Part shown: positions 57,831-62,000 of the stretch, piece by piece | How the letters are laid out: each line of letters opens with the position of its first letter | Position numbering within the stretch: the stretch's first letter is position 1 | Assembly (NCBI GenBank): GCA_015680685.1 | Contig: MNCI01016599.1 | Span: forward strand, 455,529-517,528 | Reading direction: 5' to 3' | Length of the DNA: 62,000 bases | From: Gnetum montanum | Taxonomy: Eukaryota > Streptophyta > Gnetopsida > Gnetales > Gnetaceae | The notes under the pieces: model-generated | Databases searched by the model: none | Seen by the model: the letters and a program-made list of their open reading frames with translations, nothing else | What the model was told of the DNA's origin: nothing | Position numbers and translations under genes: made by a program

Positions 57831-59792
57831 AGTTGTGGGCTGGAAGTTTGAAATATTAACACAACCCCTATACTAGTCCACCATAAAGTTCAAGAGCAAG
57901 TGTGTGAGGAAAATCTAGTCTATGTAGTAGTCACTAAAGTAGAAGACACCCAGTGGCTTGAAAATAAGAATATAAAACTATCTCAAAGATGCATGGAAGT
58001 AACTAATTTGCTTATTAGTTCTGGAATTTTCTGATTCTTCATATGTTTTCCATTTCTTAATATTTTTTTCTTTATAAATTTTTTCTTTTCTTGAGTCATT
58101 CTCTTTATGTTTTATGAATGTATTTTGTATTTTTCTTAATAAAATTTCCAAGTCATGATGTAGAAGTTAATGGTATGTGTTGTGTTTTTTGTGCTATGCT
58201 ATCAAGATGATTGGGTAAGTAATTGTGTAAAGTAGTGAGACCACCTCATCCATTCCCCCAGTTCTCTAAATAAAAGGTCTTTTCCATGGAAACAATTTGG
58301 TTCTTCTTTTATGAAACTAAAATTTATTAATGATCATTAAAGCTTGAAGAAAGAGGGAATGACCAAGTGGAAATGGTAGAGGGTGTGACCTTAAGGGGAC
58401 TTGTTGGGTTCTCTTCTTGACTTCCTTCATGTGGTTTATGACTCCTCGAGGAACATATCATCACTCCTTTGTTAATCAATAAATAGGAAGCTATGTCTTT
58501 GCATGGTGTGGTTCCCATCTAGAAAAAGAAAAAAAAAAAGAAAAACAAAACAAATAAAACAAACCAAAAACACAAAAAAAAGAAGAGGGAAAAGATATGA
58601 AAAAACAATAAACAATAGTCGGAATTCAAAGCACATTCCTTAGACATAATAATGGGCTACAAGTACTAGTTATGGGATTGGAAAGACATGTTACCTATGG
58701 TTGAAGGAACCCCTGTAACTAAGGTCTTTTCTTCTTCTTTTTTCTTCTCTTTTTGGAGTGATGATTATTCTTTGAGGTGGTTGTGGACTCATGGTGGTTG
58801 GTAAGATAGAACACATCAATGTGAGATCATTGTTCATGGTATGGACTTGGTTTGAACTTGGACGAATAGGTATGTTGATCATTTTAATCACACTTATCAT
58901 AAAAACCTATTGTGGACATGATCAAAGTACCTTCCATCCTGATCTCTACAATCCCTTCTCATTCTATTATTCACCTCACTACTACATGTGATTATGAACC
59001 TTTTGGTTTTGTGTAGTATAGTGAAACATCCTAACCATGTGAATAGACATGGCCTAATAGTGATTGATCAAAAATAGCTAATAGTAACATCCTATTTTTG
59101 AACATCATGGTAACTAATAGTGATTGATCAAAATAATGTGAATAGATTGATTATTTTAGTTATCTCATAGCCTTGGGTATAGTATGCTGTAATCACCTTG
59201 TGCTTAAAAAAAAAACTAAGGGATCTAAAAAGGGTTGATTATTAAGAAAAAGGTTACCAAAATTAATCTTGATCCTTTGGTGACTGCAGGTGATGCTAAA
59301 AGAAACACCTAAGGAAGAAGGTCTTTTAGTAGGCACGAAAACAAAGCCAAAAGAGGAACAATGGAGGATATGATCATGGACACATCATACCACATACAAG
59401 ATAGTAGCTTAAGCTTTGCATGTTTGCTAGACCCATGGGGCAACGAGAAGAAATTTCAGTCTACCCTTCATGAATGTTCCACATAACCAGAGAAGCACTA
59501 ACATAATAATCAAGGTTAAAAGTTTATTGCCACTAGTGACAAAAAAAATAATCATCTTCAGAAAATTTTTAAGGACCTCTACAAATTTTGTAATCTTTAA
59601 TGTTTGTCCAGTATTTTTTCCACTCTATCATTTTGTATGCATCTAGTTGAATAAAATTCTATAATGCGATACTCAAATTTAGTCAATAGTTTGCATATCA
59701 GTCAATCATTCCATACCTTCCCAATATTTTATAAGGGACTTGTTCCTTATTTTTTTAACTCAAGGACAAGTTTTCATTTAGTTTTGGGGGTA
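57831..59792 (+). other. Non-coding 3' interior of the 6.2-kb element
   Basis: No pol domain is found. It includes pyrimidine-rich (58030-58140), A-rich (58518-58600) and otherwise unremarkable sequence, and ends in ttagttttgggggta (59778-59792), the probable polypurine tract. Confidence 0.55.
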
Positions 59793-60705
59793 TGATGAGT
59801 CATTATTTGCTTGGCCTTGACATCGAAGCCTTGATATGAAAGCCTTGACATATGATGAATTGCTATTTTCTGTCTACTCTAACATTGGGTATGTGACATC
59901 AGAGCTATGATGTTGGGTATTTGACGCTGGGGGATATACACTAGCCTATAACTATAGCACTTGGGCTCCCATTTTGGAATTATTTTTTGGTTAGTTTTGC
60001 ATTAGCTTTTCATAGTTTTGTCAATAGAGTACTCGAATTCTTGCAGTTTTATTTCATAATCATAGAGAACTATTAGTGAGTGCCCACAAAGTGGATCTAA
60101 GTTAGTTGTACAAAGTCTTATTTGACTAGAAATGTACCTGGACATATTCCATGAATGACAATAAGATTGAGATTGATTCTTATTCATTGTAGCATTTTGA
60201 CTTAGATTAGATTTACTTTCCATGTAATTTACTTTTCTTGTACTTAGTTAATATTTACATTATCATGCATGTTAATTAATTAAGCACATAAGTACGATTT
60301 CTTCGAGTATGCATATGACTCCTAGTAATCCCAACAATACTTAACATTTGGTAACCCAGCAATGTCATATGTGTTCAAGATGTGCATGGGAAGTGGGATA
60401 AGATACTTATGTAGGGTAGTTGATTATTAATTAGGAATTAGATTAGTTGAATTGATTATAAATTAAATTCAAAATATTGTTAATCATAGAAAAATAAAAT
60501 ATAAAATAATAAAAGTTATATGCTTCACTCTGACTAAACCATACATGACAAAGCTACCACTAGTCCAAGTGGGAAGACAACGAACTGCAATCAAGGCATA
60601 GTGGTCTAGATGCCACAACTAGTCCCATCCGTGGAATTGAACTAGATCATGCATGAATGCTTATGATTCATATGATTAAGTGTAGGGGTGACTCACTACT
60701 CATCA
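59793..60705 (+). repeat. 3' LTR of the 6.2-kb element
   Basis: Starts TGATGAGTCATTATTTG and ends CTACTCATCA. A small extra segment (ttgatatgaaagcc) and the loss of others distinguish it from the 5' copy. Confidence 0.85.
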
Positions 60706-61118
60706 GGGTGTTTGACCTAAGGCATTTATACTTAGGGTTAGTGGTCATGTAAGCATGGAGTGGTAGAGCTAGTATAGACAAGTTATGGGAGTTGGGTGAA
60801 GAGGGACAAGAAGTGGATTGGCCATCCCTGCTAGCCAAGTTATAGGATTAACTGTGGTGGTAGTGCTAGATTGCCTCTAAGGGATAGATGCCAAAGGAAG
60901 AAAACACCAAAACCACTCTCAAAGCATGATTTGGATACATTATTCCATATCAATAAAACATCCTTTTCTTTCTCTTTTTGCATTTCCCTATTATTTCCTT
61001 TATACAGAATGTTAAATATCACATATATTTGGCATTTGATATATTTTATTTGTATGCATAATGTATAATATATGGTATATTTGATGTTTTCCATGGCATC
61101 CATGGATGGGATGTCACA

Positions 61119-62000
61119 ATCGTACTCTTCTAGATAAGCAAAAAATCAACCACTTCTATTTTTGGCAATGTACTACAACCATGAGTTTTGTCATGATTTG
61201 CACAACCTTAGCAAAAAATTGATAAAAAATTCATTTGAAATCCAATTAGAGTGATTTCACCTCTATTGGATATTTGATGCCAAATCCTATGTAGTGTGAT
61301 CAGAAAATAGTAGAAACCTTGGCCGTTTTCTTATGAAAATTTCAGAAATTTACATGAAATTAAAAAAGTAGCACAAACATCCTAATTGTGCAAATTAGGA
61401 AAATAGTCATAAATCCCTCGTTTCAAAGCCAAATTAAATGAGATAATAACCATCGGGAAGCTTAAACAAAGGGCTACAAACCCATAACCTTTGATTTCAT
61501 AATTATTTGGCTGTTTTACTAAGAAAAAATAAACAATTTGGCTTGCTTTTTCATAATAGAACTTCAGAAATCCCAAAGCCTAAATTTCATATAGCCATTA
61601 AAATAGTCAAAGTAGCCAAAACCATTACAAAGCATTTAAATTCACATCAAAATAATTGGTTAGGATTTTGTAAAATTTTATTTTAACAAATCCTAAGACC
61701 TAAATTTGAAAAAAAATGACCATACCCCAAGATTTTGAGAAAAGAGTACAAAAAGCAAGGCCTATTTTCAAAATCAAATCTGCAAAAGCTAAAGTAATAA
61801 TACAACCATAGATCTACATGGGAATAGCCAAAATAGGAGATGGGATTTTGTTAGAATTCTAACATAATCCCCCATCAAAGTATATTTAAAAAAATGGCCT
61901 TAACACTTGGAAAGCAAAAAATTACAAAAAACCATGAAAAAAAAAGCAAAAATAGGTAGAATTACCTACCTGGGAGCAATGATAGATGGGTCCTAGATGG
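61119..62000. other. Right-hand flank without recognisable features
   Basis: AT-rich sequence past the host LTR end. No domain, no tandem repeat and no splice-like structure that I can support. Confidence 0.45.

Larger units (their letters stand above)
54496..60705 (+). mobile_element. Complete gag-only LTR retrotransposon, 6.2 kb
   Basis: LTRs at 54496-55429 and 59793-60705 (934 and 913 bp) start TGATGAG and end CTCATCA, a perfect 7-base inverted repeat. The interior holds a primer site, one gag-like frame (56047 to about 57830), about 1.9 kb without coding potential and a purine tract (ttttgggggta) just before the 3' LTR. Protease, RT and integrase are absent, so it must have moved using proteins of another element, probably of the Athila/Tat group given the tRNA-Asp primer site and the LTR-end style. 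The two LTRs differ at many sites, so the insertion is old. Confidence 0.85.
54333..61118 (+). repeat. LTR of the TGTCACATCCC family, split by a 6.2-kb insertion
   Basis: The left part (54333-54495) begins tatcatatcccc, a mutated TGTCACATCCCC, and the right part (60706-61118) ends GGGATGTCACA, its exact inverted complement. Together they make about 0.57 kb and follow the copy at 50622-50975. The purine tract just before 54333 suggests a 3' LTR. Confidence 0.75.

Noticed and set aside
1-62000. tRNA genes, organellar insertions or endogenous pararetrovirus sequence
   Set aside because: I looked for T-loop motifs, typical plastid or mitochondrial genes and pararetroviral movement or coat signatures and saw none; a tool search could still find degenerate ones.

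Overview
The window reads as intergenic DNA from a large plant nuclear genome. It is AT-rich, gene-poor and filled with decayed, nested LTR retrotransposons of the Ty3/gypsy superfamily (Tat/Athila-like domains), a LINE remnant, satellite-like arrays and retro-pseudogenes. The very long LTRs, gag-only elements and heavy decay fit a gymnosperm-type genome, but that is inference. There is one assembly gap of Ns at 52356-52450. I see no intact, obviously functional protein-coding gene, no tRNA gene, no full rRNA gene and nothing bacterial.

Layout: 1-450, a 177-bp tandem repeat running in from the left. 2205-13207, a Tat-lineage element with a truncated 5' LTR, gag, protease, an archaeal-type RNase H placed BEFORE the reverse transcriptase, RT, RNase H and integrase, then a 3' LTR of about 4.1 kb with its own hairpin minisatellite. 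14400-15575, the 3' part of a LINE RT. 18760-19545 (-), an unidentified coiled-coil pseudogene. 19590-26085, a complex array of about 11 copies of a cassette (full length about 0.86 kb) with a TATA box and a Lys-rich ORF. The array runs + up to about 21535 and - after it.

27000-31610 (+), element A: LTR end, primer site, leader and gag, cut off just before its protease. The break is caused by element B (31611-40083, -), which has gag and protease but no pol and very long LTRs with two minisatellites. 40490-41895 (-), a fragment with an ORF related to gene E and an LTR-like tail. 42100-46550 (+), element C: leader and a well-framed gag. 46634-49915 (-), gene E: at least six exons with GT-AG introns, in frame across exons 3-6, but carrying many Gln-to-stop changes.

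50622-50975, a partial LTR. 51115-51520, two short tandem arrays. 51868-51933, a 5S rRNA-like segment. 52778-53861, a CCR4-type deadenylase retro-pseudogene. 54333-61118, an LTR of the TGTCACATCCC family split by a complete 6.2-kb gag-only element (54496-60705) with LTRs, a tRNA-Asp primer site and a 5-bp target duplication.

A theme links the region. Several reading frames (gag of C, gag of the 6.2-kb element, gene E, the 19-kb pseudogene) are kept for hundreds of codons without frameshift, yet are broken by TAG, TAA or TGA codons, nearly all one C-to-T change away from CAG, CAA or CGA. This looks like cytosine-methylation decay of silenced repeats.
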